Shown piece by piece: positions 1 to 8,024 of a stretch of DNA of 16,945 nt. The notes below the pieces were generated by a model. The model made no database searches. It saw only the letters and a program-made list of their open reading frames with translations, and was not told the origin of the DNA. Numbering within the stretch: the first letter of the stretch is position 1; each line of letters starts with the position of its first letter. A program made the position numbers and the translations under genes. This DNA is from Armatimonadota bacterium (GTDB lineage Bacteria; Armatimonadota; JAAZEB01): assembly GCA_012841485.1 (NCBI GenBank), contig DUUU01000607.1:1-16945 (forward strand), read 5' to 3'.

Positions 1-1
1 G

Positions 2-370
2 GTGCAGGTGATGGTGGAGCGGTTCCGGACGGAGCCCCGCCGGATCTTCACAGTGAACTCGGACGGCTCGGCGCGCTACACCGAGGACGATGGCTATATC
101 CCGCGCGAGGCGCCGGCGTTCCGGGTGGTCTCGCGCATTGAGGGTGGGCGGTGGTCGTTTGTCCTCCGCCTCCCGCTCTCGTGGTTGGGGCGGGGCGGCG
201 CGAAGGGCCTGGCGCCGCTTCGGATCAACGTGGAGCGCGCACTCCCGGTGCCTGGCAAGGAGGGGGCGGCCTCCGCCTCCTGGGCGAAGAAGGTGCCAGC
301 GCGCGGGCGCCTGGTGTGGGGCTACCTCAACCCTGCCACCGACTTCGGCTGGCTGCTTTTTGACCGCTAG
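2..370 (+). CDS. C-terminal fragment of a probable CBM9/DOMON-like carbohydrate-binding protein (5' end outside window)
   Basis: The reading frame is open from the window edge to a TAG at 368-370, giving about 122 residues. The GTG at base 2 need not be the true start, and no ribosome binding site can be seen. The visible part alternates short hydrophobic strands: RWSFVLRLPLSWLG, then LRINVERALPV, then a tail GYLNPATDFGWLLFDR. That pattern (an 'RLPLSWLG'-type strand, an 'RINVER' strand and a final aromatic strand) resembles the end of CBM9-like/DOMON beta-sandwiches attached to secreted glycan-active enzymes. No catalytic residues can be assigned. The gene converges on the amidohydrolase at 486-1382, with a hairpin terminator between them. 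Coding in this frame is supported by composition and by the fit to the downstream terminator. The family call is tentative. Confidence 0.6.
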   Translation: MQVMVERFRTEPRRIFTVNSDGSARYTEDDGYIPREAPAFRVVSRIEGGRWSFVLRLPLSWLGRGGAKGLAPLRINVERALPVPGKEGAASASWAKKVPARGRLVWGYLNPATDFGWLLFDR

Positions 371-403
371 AACTGTCTGGCGGCCACTGCCCTGGTGAAC
401 GCG

Positions 404-453
404 GCCTCCTCGGGGAGGCGGCTTCGCCGGCGCCTTGCAGGCAGCCGGCGAAG
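404..453. terminator. Tandem-hairpin bidirectional terminator between convergent genes
   Basis: Two adjacent perfect inverted repeats lie between the convergent stops at 370 and 486. The first is GCCTCC (404-409), loop TCGG, GGAGGC (414-419). The second is CTTCGCCGGC (422-431) with GCCGGCGAAG (444-453). It continues inward as GCC (432-434)/GGC (440-442) around loop TTGCA, with A443 bulged. The second stem has 13 pairs in all. Neither strand shows a clear T-tract after the stem, as for the other hairpins in this window, so it may act as a U-poor terminator. Its position between two convergent 3' ends is the main support. Confidence 0.7.
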
Positions 454-485
454 TCAAAGGCGCGAGAGAGGCTCCGACCCGCGGG

Positions 486-1382
486 CTACTCCAGGTTGAA
501 GAGGCGGATCGCGTTCTCGCGCGCCACTTTGCGGAAGACCTCCTCGGAGATCTTGCCCGTGTCTCGCCACTCGATCAGGAGATCGACGAGCCGGATCGGC
601 ATCGTGGGGAAGCAGATATCGGTGCCGAAGAGGAGGCGGTCCTGAAACTCCGTCAGGAACTTCGGGCCGTACTCCGGATCGCGAGCGAGTGCATTGTAGG
701 CGGTGCCATCGGAGAGGTCTCCGTGAAGGTTGGGGTAGAGGCGCATGAGCTTGGGCACGACGCCCTCTTCCTTGACAGGACCCTTGGGAAGGCGTCCAAC
801 CTGCCCGCCGCCGATGCGGAAGATGTAGCCCCGCTCGCCGGTCGTCTCCAGGCGCGCGATCTCGGACCAGAAGACCGGGCCGTGGCCAAGGAAGACCAAG
901 TTGGGGAAGCGCTGCAGTGTGTGCTCGAGCTGGGGCAGCCCCGGGTCGTCGTAGAGGCCGAAGTCGCCGGTGAGCTGATCCGAGCCGTCGGTGGTTACGG
1001 GCAGGCCCACCTCTTCCGCGTGTCGGAAGAGGTTCTGAACCATCGGGTGCATGACCGGGAGGTTCGGCATCACCTCGCCCAGGCCCCGGCAGCCGCGGTC
1101 CTTGTAGTAGCGGAGCAGGTTGCCCAGAGGCGCATCGGCCGAGTTGGTGAGCGCGCGCGGGTCGATGTTGCAGAAGGCGAAGAAGCGGTCCGGATACTGC
1201 TCCACCATATCGAGGATATCCTCGTTGGCCTGTGGCAGGTAGATCTCCGGGCTCACGATGGGCAGGAGCGCTCCCTTCTCGATTCCGAGCTCGTCGTAGC
1301 GCTCCAGCACCTGCTCCGCGGTGGAGAAGGAGTAGGCTGGCGGGCGCTTCCGGTAGGCATGGGCATGGCAGTCAATGAACAT
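486..1382 (-). CDS. Amidohydrolase family 2-type TIM-barrel metal-dependent hydrolase
   Basis: A 298-aa cytoplasmic protein with no signal peptide. The N-terminus carries the metal-binding DCHAHA motif (His6, His8). It is followed by a 'GLGEVMP' strand end (Glu103), 'FLGHGP' (His167) and 'LLFGTDICF' (Asp255). This is the ligand order expected for the amidohydrolase-2 group (gamma-resorcylate decarboxylase and 2-pyrone-4,6-dicarboxylate hydrolase relatives), and the length is typical. The C-terminal 'ARENAIRLFNL' helix is also characteristic. The ATG at 1382 is preceded by a GAGGAGAG Shine-Dalgarno sequence. The gene lies 47 nt behind the stop of the beta-helix gene and probably belongs to the same transcript, which ends at the 404-453 hairpins. 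The substrate is unknown. Hydrolysis or decarboxylation of a sugar-derived lactone or acid would fit the neighbourhood but is inference. Confidence 0.9.
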   Translation of the reverse strand: MFIDCHAHAYRKRPPAYSFSTAEQVLERYDELGIEKGALLPIVSPEIYLPQANEDILDMVEQYPDRFFAFCNIDPRALTNSADAPLGNLLRYYKDRGCRGLGEVMPNLPVMHPMVQNLFRHAEEVGLPVTTDGSDQLTGDFGLYDDPGLPQLEHTLQRFPNLVFLGHGPVFWSEIARLETTGERGYIFRIGGGQVGRLPKGPVKEEGVVPKLMRLYPNLHGDLSDGTAYNALARDPEYGPKFLTEFQDRLLFGTDICFPTMPIRLVDLLIEWRDTGKISEEVFRKVARENAIRLFNLE

Positions 1383-1429
1383 CGTGTTCTCTCCTCGTGA
1401 TGTGCTCTGCGGTCATCCCGGGCGGCCCT

Positions 1430-4147
1430 CTACGGCTCGATCCGGCGCAGGGCGATGTTATCCAGGTACATTTCGGCGGCCTCGGTGCCGTTGCTGACGA
1501 AACCGAGCCATAGCAGGCGGTCGAACTCGGGCCCGCAGGGGAGATCCATTCCCTCGAAGAGCACCCGGCCGGCCTGATCGGTGATCTTCATCTCCCAGCG
1601 CGCATCGGCGAGGGCGCCCAGGCCGTCGGTGATCTCGAAATGGATCCACTCGCCCGCGGGAAGGCGCACCTCGGTGGGACGCCTCTCGTTGAGCAGAAGC
1701 TGCCCGTCCTTCTCGATGTAGAGGCAAGGCCCAACCTTTTCATGGGAGGCGATCCTCCGCCACTCGCTCCATAGCATGGCGCCCGGCTCGCGGTAGAGGT
1801 CGAACTCCAGGCGCAGGCGCATATCGCCAACCAGCGAGGGGCTGTAGAAGACATGGGGCAGGTGGTAGGTGAGGCCTGGCGCATCCACGAAGCGCAGGCT
1901 GTGGGGCTTGGAAAGCGCGCGCCGGTCGGTGATCTCCACGAAGGCGCCTTTCTCGACGTCCTCCACCACGGCCGCTAGCGCCGGTTTCTGTCCTGGTAGG
2001 CCGTCGTCGAAGTTGTCCTCGGGCAGGATCAGGAGCGGCTGCTGCTCGTGCGGCAGAAGTGGGGAGAGCGCGACGCGCGCGGGAAGCGATGTCCACTCCT
2101 TCTCGCCGTAAAGCCCCACCCGGCTGGTGTCAATGGGGCGGAACCCCATCGCGAGCGCCGGCGAGTCGGGCTGGAGGCGGAAGTCCCGCCCCTCGACATC
2201 CACAAACTTGGGGTCCGCGATCTGCGAGTGCGCGTCCATGCGCGGAGTATACCAGACGTCCTTGATGCCCTCTTTCTTGCGCCACTCCTCCCACGAGAAG
2301 CTGAGGAACTTGATCGGCTTCTCATCCGGACGCCAGTAGAGGTTGCGGTCGATGATCTTGTTGTAGCTTTGCCACTCGGAGACGTCGCGGAAGGGCGTGG
2401 CCGTGCCATCGAGGAGAACGATGTTATACTGGAAGATATTCGTGCGCTCGGAGTCGATACCCAGGCCGAAGCCGCAGAACGCGGAGATGTTGTTGAGGAC
2501 GGTGATGCAGGAGGTGCCACGCTGGATCCGGATGCCGCCGTGGCCGCAGTCGTGGCAGATGTTGTTCTCGACCAGCAGCCCCGAGCTCCCGCCGTCGATG
2601 TAGATGCCGTGGCCGATGGCATTCGGGGGCGTGCCGATGTGGTGGACCACGTTGTTGCGGATCACCGAGCCGGGGGTGAGCCCGAGGCTATAGATGCCAC
2701 CGCCGTCCTCCAGCGCGCGCATCACGTGGTGGACGTGATTGTACTCGACGATATTCTCGCGCGTCCCCGAGTAGACGATATCCCACGTCCACCCGAGCGA
2801 GATTCCGGTGTAACGCAGGTCGGAGACCTCGTTGTGCGAGAAGGTGTTGTTGCGACCGTAGGCCATGAAGATGCCGGTCGCGCCCGGATGGATGTGCCCG
2901 CCGTTATGGATCAGGTTGTTATCCACCACGTTGTGATGGGCGATGCGCTCGTAGCCAGCAGGGCGCTCCGCGTTTCCGATGCGCACGCCGCCGCCACCCA
3001 GGTCATGGAGGTGGCACTGCCGGACTTCGTTGTAGGAGGAATCGAGGTCAAACCAGATTGCGTAGCGCCCGACGCGGGTGACTTCGCAGCGGGTGACGGC
3101 GCAGTGGCGCGCGGCGTGGAACTCCAGGGCGGCGCCGAGCGTGCAGGCGGCCTGCGGCGTGGAGAAGCCGGTTGGCGGCAGGTGCCAGGCGGCGTGCTGG
3201 AAGCTCAGGCCCTCGAAGCGAGCGTGCTCCACGAATCGGCTCTGCTCGGGGTCGCCCTGAGCGACGACGAGGCGCTCGATGACGGGCGCGATCACCTCTG
3301 CTGCGCCCAGATCCTCGCCATCGAAGGGGATGATGCGCAGTTCGCCTGTTTCACGGTTCAGCTGCCACTCGCCCGGGGCGTCGCAGGCGCCGGGATGGTT
3401 CTCCACGATGTAGGGGCAGGTCGCCATCCCCGGCTTGGGGAGCTCCCACACCGCCGGTCCGGCGAGCGTGACGATCCGGTTCTTTGGATCCACCGCCTTG
3501 AGAGGGAAGTGGCCATCGTTCCAGCTGAAGGTGATGCGCAACTCGACATCGGAGAGGTTCGGCCACGGCTGGAGGTCGCCTCCTCGGAAGGCAAAGCGAT
3601 CCCTGGCCGTGCGGCCTGAACCATCCTCGGCTGGCACGCCGCGGATGATGTAGTATTGGCCTTTGTTGGGCGAGCGGGCATGGATGTAGCGCCGGCCATT
3701 CACGAAGAGCTGGCGGAAAACCCACTTGCGTCCGGCGGCCTCGGGAAGCGTGACGGACCAGGATCCGTCGGCTTGCTTGCGCAGGCCACGGATGACGCGG
3801 CCACCCGAGAGGACGGGGCGCTCCCCAGGCGCCGCCGCGTAGACAATGGGCGCCTCCGCGGTGCCGGAGTCCTCCGGCCCGAGCGTGAACGGCTCCTCCA
3901 GCCGGTAAACCCCGCCGTGGATGATCACGCGCGCGCCACCCTCGGGGAGACCCTTGCCACGCTTGAGCGCCCGGATGGCATCGCGCGCGCGCGCCAGCGT
4001 GCGGAAAGGCGCCTGGGCGCTTCCTGCCGCCTGGTCGCTGCCATTTGGCGCTATGTGGAACTCGGCTGGCGCGGCGGCAACAGGCTGGATGGTCAACCAG
4101 AGGATGCCACAGAGTGCGGGCAGCAGTACCCAGAAAGCTCGCTGCAT
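1430..4147 (-). CDS. Secreted right-handed parallel beta-helix protein, GH141-like, with C-terminal lectin-like domain
   Basis: 905 aa from the ATG at 4147. A longer open frame runs up to 4366, but only this ATG has a GGGAGGGA Shine-Dalgarno and starts a signal peptide (MQRAFWVLLP...VAAAPA, about residues 1-26). Residues 29-60 (FHIAPNGSD...APFRTLARARDAIRALK) are the typical opening of beta-helix glycan-active enzymes. RQLFVNGRR (about 145-153) follows. Residues about 300-580 carry repeated N/H-rich turns (NNLIHN, EYNHVHH, RNNVVHHIG, ENNICHDCG, LNNISAF), as in parallel beta-helix coils. About 700-905 look like a concanavalin/LamG-type jelly roll ending YLDNIALRRIEP. This order resembles GH141 proteins (alpha-fucosidase/xylanase, known in RG-II breakdown), but polysaccharide lyases share the fold and the catalytic residues were not identified. 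It sits upstream of the amidohydrolase and 278 nt downstream of the DUF4838 gene. Confidence 0.85.
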   Translation of the reverse strand: MQRAFWVLLPALCGILWLTIQPVAAAPAEFHIAPNGSDQAAGSAQAPFRTLARARDAIRALKRGKGLPEGGARVIIHGGVYRLEEPFTLGPEDSGTAEAPIVYAAAPGERPVLSGGRVIRGLRKQADGSWSVTLPEAAGRKWVFRQLFVNGRRYIHARSPNKGQYYIIRGVPAEDGSGRTARDRFAFRGGDLQPWPNLSDVELRITFSWNDGHFPLKAVDPKNRIVTLAGPAVWELPKPGMATCPYIVENHPGACDAPGEWQLNRETGELRIIPFDGEDLGAAEVIAPVIERLVVAQGDPEQSRFVEHARFEGLSFQHAAWHLPPTGFSTPQAACTLGAALEFHAARHCAVTRCEVTRVGRYAIWFDLDSSYNEVRQCHLHDLGGGGVRIGNAERPAGYERIAHHNVVDNNLIHNGGHIHPGATGIFMAYGRNNTFSHNEVSDLRYTGISLGWTWDIVYSGTRENIVEYNHVHHVMRALEDGGGIYSLGLTPGSVIRNNVVHHIGTPPNAIGHGIYIDGGSSGLLVENNICHDCGHGGIRIQRGTSCITVLNNISAFCGFGLGIDSERTNIFQYNIVLLDGTATPFRDVSEWQSYNKIIDRNLYWRPDEKPIKFLSFSWEEWRKKEGIKDVWYTPRMDAHSQIADPKFVDVEGRDFRLQPDSPALAMGFRPIDTSRVGLYGEKEWTSLPARVALSPLLPHEQQPLLILPEDNFDDGLPGQKPALAAVVEDVEKGAFVEITDRRALSKPHSLRFVDAPGLTYHLPHVFYSPSLVGDMRLRLEFDLYREPGAMLWSEWRRIASHEKVGPCLYIEKDGQLLLNERRPTEVRLPAGEWIHFEITDGLGALADARWEMKITDQAGRVLFEGMDLPCGPEFDRLLWLGFVSNGTEAAEMYLDNIALRRIEP

Positions 4148-4302
4148 CGAAGGTTCCCTCCCAGGGCAGGCAAACGGGCGCGGCCCCACCAACGCTCTCG
4201 CCGCCTGTCTTGCGGCTGCTACTAACCCACGTTCACCGACCGACAGTGCTCTCCTGCTGCCCCCGCAGGAACGCGCGGGCAACTGGAGATGGAGCCCGAC
4301 CC

Positions 4303-4341
4303 AGCCCGGCAGGGCTTCGCCCGCGCGGGTATGGCCCGCGC
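4303..4341. terminator. Tandem hairpins downstream of the DUF4838 gene (possible U-poor terminator)
   Basis: Two perfect stems are found in the gap after the DUF4838 stop (4426) and before the beta-helix start (4147). GCGCGGG (4323-4329)/CCCGCGC (4335-4341) has loop TATGG. AGCCC (4303-4307)/GGGCT (4312-4316) has loop GGCA. No T-tract follows on the minus strand. They may end or attenuate transcription from the nitrilase-DUF4838 pair before the beta-helix gene. In DNA this GC-rich, short stems also arise by chance. Confidence 0.4.
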
Positions 4342-4363
4342 CCCCGGATGGCCGCACCCCGCC

Positions 4364-4391
4364 CATCCGTGTTCGTCCACTTCATCCGTGG
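4364..4391 (-). repeat. Intergenic CACGGATG direct repeat
   Basis: Read on the minus strand the segment contains CCACGGATGAA, then GTGGACGAA, then CACGGATGG. CACGGATG occurs exactly twice, 19 nt apart, with a degenerate copy between. It lies in the non-coding gap between two genes. Similar CACGGATGAA-type runs recur between genes in several large GC-rich bacterial genomes, to my recollection. Whether it is dispersed in this genome cannot be tested from one window. Confidence 0.4.
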
Positions 4392-4425
4392 TATCGTCGC
4401 CCGCGCCGGACCGACGGACAGGCTG

Positions 4426-6954
4426 TCACTCTCTGGCTTCTCCGAGGAAGGCATCGTCGAAGCGGACCACGTCCTCCTTGTCGATCCCGTAGCCCGTGAG
4501 CAACATGACGGCGCGGGCAGCGCCCGGGGGCGCCGTGAAGGGAAGCTGTAGGTGCTCCCAGACGCCGGCTCTCTTGGCATCCAGGCGTAGATTGGAGGCG
4601 CCGTTATACCAGCGGCCGGCGGCGTCGTTCCAGCGGATCTCCAACGATACCGCGGTGCCCTCCCGTGCGGTCGGCCTGCGCACCCACACCTGGGCGAGAT
4701 AGCGCTTGCCCGTCTCGATGGGCACCGTGGTGATGTAGCAGAGGCAGCCGCCGCCCTGGAAAGCGCCTGCGGCCTTCCCCTCATGCTTCTCCTCCGTGTC
4801 GAGGAAGAAGCGGCCCTCATGGGGGTTCTCCTGCCAGGTGCTCCACCCGGCAGCCGCGCTGGCACTCTTCCACTCGGGACCGGCAGGACCGAGCTGGCCG
4901 CCCTTCGCCTCCTCAAAGCCGGGGTTGGGGAGCAAGTTGGCGCCGAGCGTTAGCGTGCCCTGCATCGCCTTCCAGAGGAAGCCCGCTTGGGGATGGGCGG
5001 AGATCCGGTCGAGCAGAGCGCGTGTGTCCTGTGCTGCCTTCTGGCCGGCGGGGCTCTTCTCCCAGCGTGCGAGGGCGTGAAGCCCATCCAGCATGGCGGC
5101 TTGCACCGTCGAGCGCCACTGGCTGCGTATTTGAGGCCGCCCGCCGTTCTGGTACCATCGGTCCGCGAGAGGGTCGTCGGCGATGCTCTTTTTCCAGGAC
5201 GCCTCTTCGCCATCCAGCGCGGCGAGGAGCGTCTCCACGCGGCCAGCGAGTGCCCTGGCTTCCGCCGGGCGCCGTGGCGTGGCCTCCCCGAGGGCACGGG
5301 CGGTGGTCCAACCGCGCAGGAGCAGGTCCGGGTAGGCATAGCTACGGGCGATCAAATCGACGCGCGCCCGGGTCGTCTCGTCGGTTGCCAGAGCTTTGGC
5401 CCGGCGCAGGTGCTCCACGGCGCGCGCCACCCGCGCCGGCGTGTAGCAGTCCATCTGTTCCGCGGCGCTGCTGATCCCGCCAAACCACTTCCCCGTCTTC
5501 TGGTTCATCCACGCTGCCTCGTGCGTTTCGTAAAACGCCCGGATCTCGCCCGACGCGGGTCCGAAAGCAGAGTAGAACTCGCGCAACACACGGTCGGGAT
5601 CGAGCCGGACGTCCCACAGGAGCCGGCTGGCCACGTAGAGCATCGGGCCCATGTGCGCCCAGTAGGGATAGAGCTCGCTGTGGAAGGCGCGCACGCCCAT
5701 CCCGTGGACCGCCTTCAGGTCGCGGGCGAGCAGGTGTGGGAAGACGCGAGGCGCCAGCGCCCCCAGACCATAGTAATCGTACTTGCCGACGTGATCACAC
5801 TTCTTTTGCCAGGCGCGGATGAGGTCATAATCCACCTTGCGATAGGCGGGGTCGAAATACTGCGCCGTATCCTGCGTGAGGTTGATGAAGACGTTGGGCT
5901 CCATCCGCTCGATCCGGAGGGGCGGCAGCTCGACGCCCGCGTAGGCAAAGCAGCCGATGAACTTCTCCGGGTGCCTGGCGCGCACGCCACGGGCAACGGC
6001 ATTGACGAAGGTGTACCAGCGGTCGGAGTAGATCTTACGCCCGCGGTAGAGGGGCCGCTCCACATCCTGCGCCGTGCAGAGGTCACACTCGCACCACGTG
6101 TTGTTGTCGTTGATCCCGAAGGGATAGGTGTGGCACTCTGGATGGGCGTCCAGATAGGCGTTCACCTCCGCGATGGCGATGCGCACCGTCTCCGGGTTGC
6201 CAGTGCAGGGCTGCGCGAGTTGCTCGCCATCTTTCGAGGGGATGGCGCGCTTGCCATTGAGCAACGGGTAGATCTCCGGGTGGCTTTTGCCATATTTGCT
6301 CGGGGGGAAGACGGCATACATCCAGTGCCGGAAGCCCGCGGCGTAGGGGATCGCCCAACCGCCCTCATGAGTATCCCAGCGGTTACGCCGGCTCCAGGCA
6401 AGCGCCTCAGGGTTCCACGACGCGCTTGCCAGACGGCAGACAAAGCTGGGCGTGACCACCCGGCGCATTTCGGGAACGGCGACCGACCGCCGTGCCGGCA
6501 CTACCTCGAAGAGCTCGGTGGGCAGGAACCAGCGCACTCCCAGCTCGTCTTGAAGGAAGCCATAGACGGCGTTCGCCGTGCCAGCGGGCGTGTTCCCGCG
6601 CAGCACCAGGCTCTTCCCGTCGCAGGCGATCACGTAACCCGCGTACGCCTCATCGCCGCGGATCGCGGCCGGATCTGCCCCCAGGCCCTCCGGGGCCCAG
6701 CACGCGCCGATAAGCACGCGCGGCCGGACCGGGTCGCTGGCCGATTCCTTCACGATGGGGAGCCGGGCGCCGCTCATCCGCGCGAGCACGCGGGCGAAGT
6801 CATCGGCTGCATCGCGTACCCGGGCATTCGCCTCGTCCGGGATGACCACCTGCGCCCGCGCCTGGCCATCTTCCACGAGGACGAGTCTGGCTGCCGAAGC
6901 GGGCGATCCCAGGGCGCAGAGCAGCATCCCAATGGCGGCAAGCGTTCTGAACAT
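4426..6954 (-). CDS. Secreted DUF4838 domain protein with C-terminal CBM4/9-like domain
   Basis: 842 aa. The signal peptide is MFRTLAAIGMLLCALGSPASA (cleaved about residue 21-22). Residues about 22-165 form an alpha/beta N-domain like the one preceding the barrel in alpha-glucuronidases and GH20 enzymes (NTPAGTANAVYGFLQDELGV, RWFLP). Residues about 170-500 are the DUF4838 core, with the CxCxxC signature NTWCECDLC (Cys288, Cys290, Cys293), FINLTQD and FHSELYPYW. A helical section follows, and from about residue 675 a jelly roll opens with NLLPNPGFEE, typical of CBM4/9-type galactose-binding domains. The family is associated with glycoside hydrolases, but its activity is not established to my knowledge. 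The ATG at 6954 has AGGAGG at 6963-6968, and the gene starts 15 nt after the nitrilase stop, so the two are cotranscribed. Export implies an envelope or extracellular glycan substrate. Confidence 0.88.
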   Translation of the reverse strand: MFRTLAAIGMLLCALGSPASAARLVLVEDGQARAQVVIPDEANARVRDAADDFARVLARMSGARLPIVKESASDPVRPRVLIGACWAPEGLGADPAAIRGDEAYAGYVIACDGKSLVLRGNTPAGTANAVYGFLQDELGVRWFLPTELFEVVPARRSVAVPEMRRVVTPSFVCRLASASWNPEALAWSRRNRWDTHEGGWAIPYAAGFRHWMYAVFPPSKYGKSHPEIYPLLNGKRAIPSKDGEQLAQPCTGNPETVRIAIAEVNAYLDAHPECHTYPFGINDNNTWCECDLCTAQDVERPLYRGRKIYSDRWYTFVNAVARGVRARHPEKFIGCFAYAGVELPPLRIERMEPNVFINLTQDTAQYFDPAYRKVDYDLIRAWQKKCDHVGKYDYYGLGALAPRVFPHLLARDLKAVHGMGVRAFHSELYPYWAHMGPMLYVASRLLWDVRLDPDRVLREFYSAFGPASGEIRAFYETHEAAWMNQKTGKWFGGISSAAEQMDCYTPARVARAVEHLRRAKALATDETTRARVDLIARSYAYPDLLLRGWTTARALGEATPRRPAEARALAGRVETLLAALDGEEASWKKSIADDPLADRWYQNGGRPQIRSQWRSTVQAAMLDGLHALARWEKSPAGQKAAQDTRALLDRISAHPQAGFLWKAMQGTLTLGANLLPNPGFEEAKGGQLGPAGPEWKSASAAAGWSTWQENPHEGRFFLDTEEKHEGKAAGAFQGGGCLCYITTVPIETGKRYLAQVWVRRPTAREGTAVSLEIRWNDAAGRWYNGASNLRLDAKRAGVWEHLQLPFTAPPGAARAVMLLTGYGIDKEDVVRFDDAFLGEARE

Positions 6955-6969
6955 CGGCTTATCCTCCTG

Positions 6970-7860
6970 TCAGCGGGTGGCGTCACTGCGGATGAATGGC
7001 GGGTGAACGGTTGTTTCTACCAGCCGCCCATAGAGCCGGGGGCGGCGGTAGGCATCGCCGAACGCCTCGCGCTCCCGGTAGGCGCGCAGGCGCTCGAGAT
7101 CGAACGGCGCCAGATAGATCCCCTCGGCCTCTCCTGCCTCCAGGATCAAGGTGTCGCGCGGCTCGCCATCGATCTCGGGATAGGCGACGGCGTCCACGGC
7201 GATGGAGTGGCCGTTGTGCTGCGGGGCGGCGTAGTTTGCCATCGCCAGGCCCACCATATTCTCGAACGCGCGGGTGCGAAACTGCATCAGCCGGTGGGCA
7301 TCCAGGCCGCAGGCATTCGGCACGAGGATGATCTCCGCGCCGTTGAGCATCAGGATCCGCGCGCTCTCGGGAAACTCGCGGTCGAAGCAGATCATGCACC
7401 CCACCTGCACCGGCCCGGCGGCTGTCTCGAGCGTGGCGACGGGGAAGCCATCGCCTGGCGTGCAGTGGCGCTCCACGTCGAACTCGCAGGTATGCACCTT
7501 CGCGTAGGTGAGGAGAATTTCGCCCCGACGGTCGATCACTGAGACGGTGTTGCGCGGCCGGCCGGGCCAGCGCTCCAGGTAAGTCAGCGCGATGGCGATC
7601 CCCAACTCGCGGGCAAGCGCGCGGAAATGCGTGACGAAGGGGTCATCCGATCCGACGGCGAGTGCGTTCCAACGCTCCTGGTCGCCAGGCGTCTCCGGGT
7701 TGAAGAAGGTGTAGCCGATGCTCCACATCTCTGGAAAGAGGGCGATATCGGCGCCCTGGGCCGCGGCGCGCCGGCAAAACGCCTCGCCCTTTTCCAGATT
7801 GGCGGCCAGATCCGCGCCGTGGGAGGCCAGCTGTAGCAGAGCGATATGGAGCTGGGGCAT
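6970..7860 (-). CDS. Nitrilase-superfamily carbon-nitrogen hydrolase
   Basis: 296 aa, cytoplasmic, and of usual family length. The Glu-Lys-Cys triad is complete: Glu44 in LFPEMW, Lys121 in YAKVHTCEF, and Cys158 in MICFDREFPE. Family strands are also present (HIALLQL at the start, AEIILVPNACGLD, NMVGLAMANYA). Such enzymes hydrolyse amides, N-carbamoyl compounds or nitriles to acid plus ammonia. N-carbamoylputrescine amidohydrolase and omega-amidase are close relatives, but the substrate cannot be read from sequence. The ATG at 7860 follows GGAAGGAG. It is the first gene of a tight pair with the DUF4838 gene, 15 nt downstream. Pairing an amidase-type enzyme with a secreted glycan-associated protein suggests an amide- or amino-sugar-containing substrate, but that link is inference. 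Confidence 0.92.
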   Translation of the reverse strand: MPQLHIALLQLASHGADLAANLEKGEAFCRRAAAQGADIALFPEMWSIGYTFFNPETPGDQERWNALAVGSDDPFVTHFRALARELGIAIALTYLERWPGRPRNTVSVIDRRGEILLTYAKVHTCEFDVERHCTPGDGFPVATLETAAGPVQVGCMICFDREFPESARILMLNGAEIILVPNACGLDAHRLMQFRTRAFENMVGLAMANYAAPQHNGHSIAVDAVAYPEIDGEPRDTLILEAGEAEGIYLAPFDLERLRAYREREAFGDAYRRPRLYGRLVETTVHPPFIRSDATR

Positions 7861-7898
7861 GGACGACTCCTTCCAGAAGGGGAGCGCGCGAGAGGCTG

Positions 7899-7937
7899 TC
7901 CGGCACGGGCCGGAGCCAGTGGCATCCCCTTGCCACT
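7899..7937. promoter_or_regulatory. Paired perfect hairpins in the nitrilase leader
   Basis: Two short perfect inverted repeats lie 39-77 nt upstream of the nitrilase start. TCCGGC (7899-7904), loop ACGG, pairs with GCCGGA (7909-7914). AGTGGCA (7918-7924), loop TCCCCT, pairs with TGCCACT (7931-7937). Just beyond is an interrupted palindrome, AAGGG-TT-CCCTT (7956-7967). They could be leader structures of the nitrilase-DUF4838 transcript, an operator, or debris of the preceding terminator region. No -10/-35 pair could be assigned with confidence. Confidence 0.35.
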
Positions 7938-8024
7938 AAGGTTTCGCCCAGAATGAAGGGTTCCCTTTGCCGGGCGCACCTTCTCGGGGATGGAGGCGGT
8001 GCGCCGCGGCGGCGCGTCTCATCG

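Larger units (their letters stand above)
4148..4425. other. 278-nt intergenic gap without a gene
   Basis: It lies between the DUF4838 stop and the beta-helix start, both on the minus strand. It holds the CACGGATG repeat, the tandem hairpins and the Shine-Dalgarno GGGAGGGA of the beta-helix gene. Open frames crossing it are unsupported extensions of neighbouring frames. No convincing -35/-10 pair was found on the minus strand, so it is undecided whether the beta-helix gene has its own promoter or is read from the nitrilase operon. Confidence 0.6.

Noticed and set aside
2048..3619. 523-codon plus-strand frame opposite the beta-helix gene
   Set aside because: Antisense shadow. The sense frame has regular beta-helix coils and a signal peptide.
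4148..4366. N-terminal extension of the beta-helix protein by 73 residues
   Set aside because: The extension is Arg/Gly/Ala-rich with no Shine-Dalgarno. The ATG at 4147 has one and starts a signal peptide.
4987..7542. 851-codon plus-strand open frame across the DUF4838 and nitrilase genes
   Set aside because: It is antisense to two genes with complete motifs and signal peptide, and its translation is Arg/Val/Glu/His-rich low-information sequence without motifs. It is a typical shadow of high-GC coding DNA.
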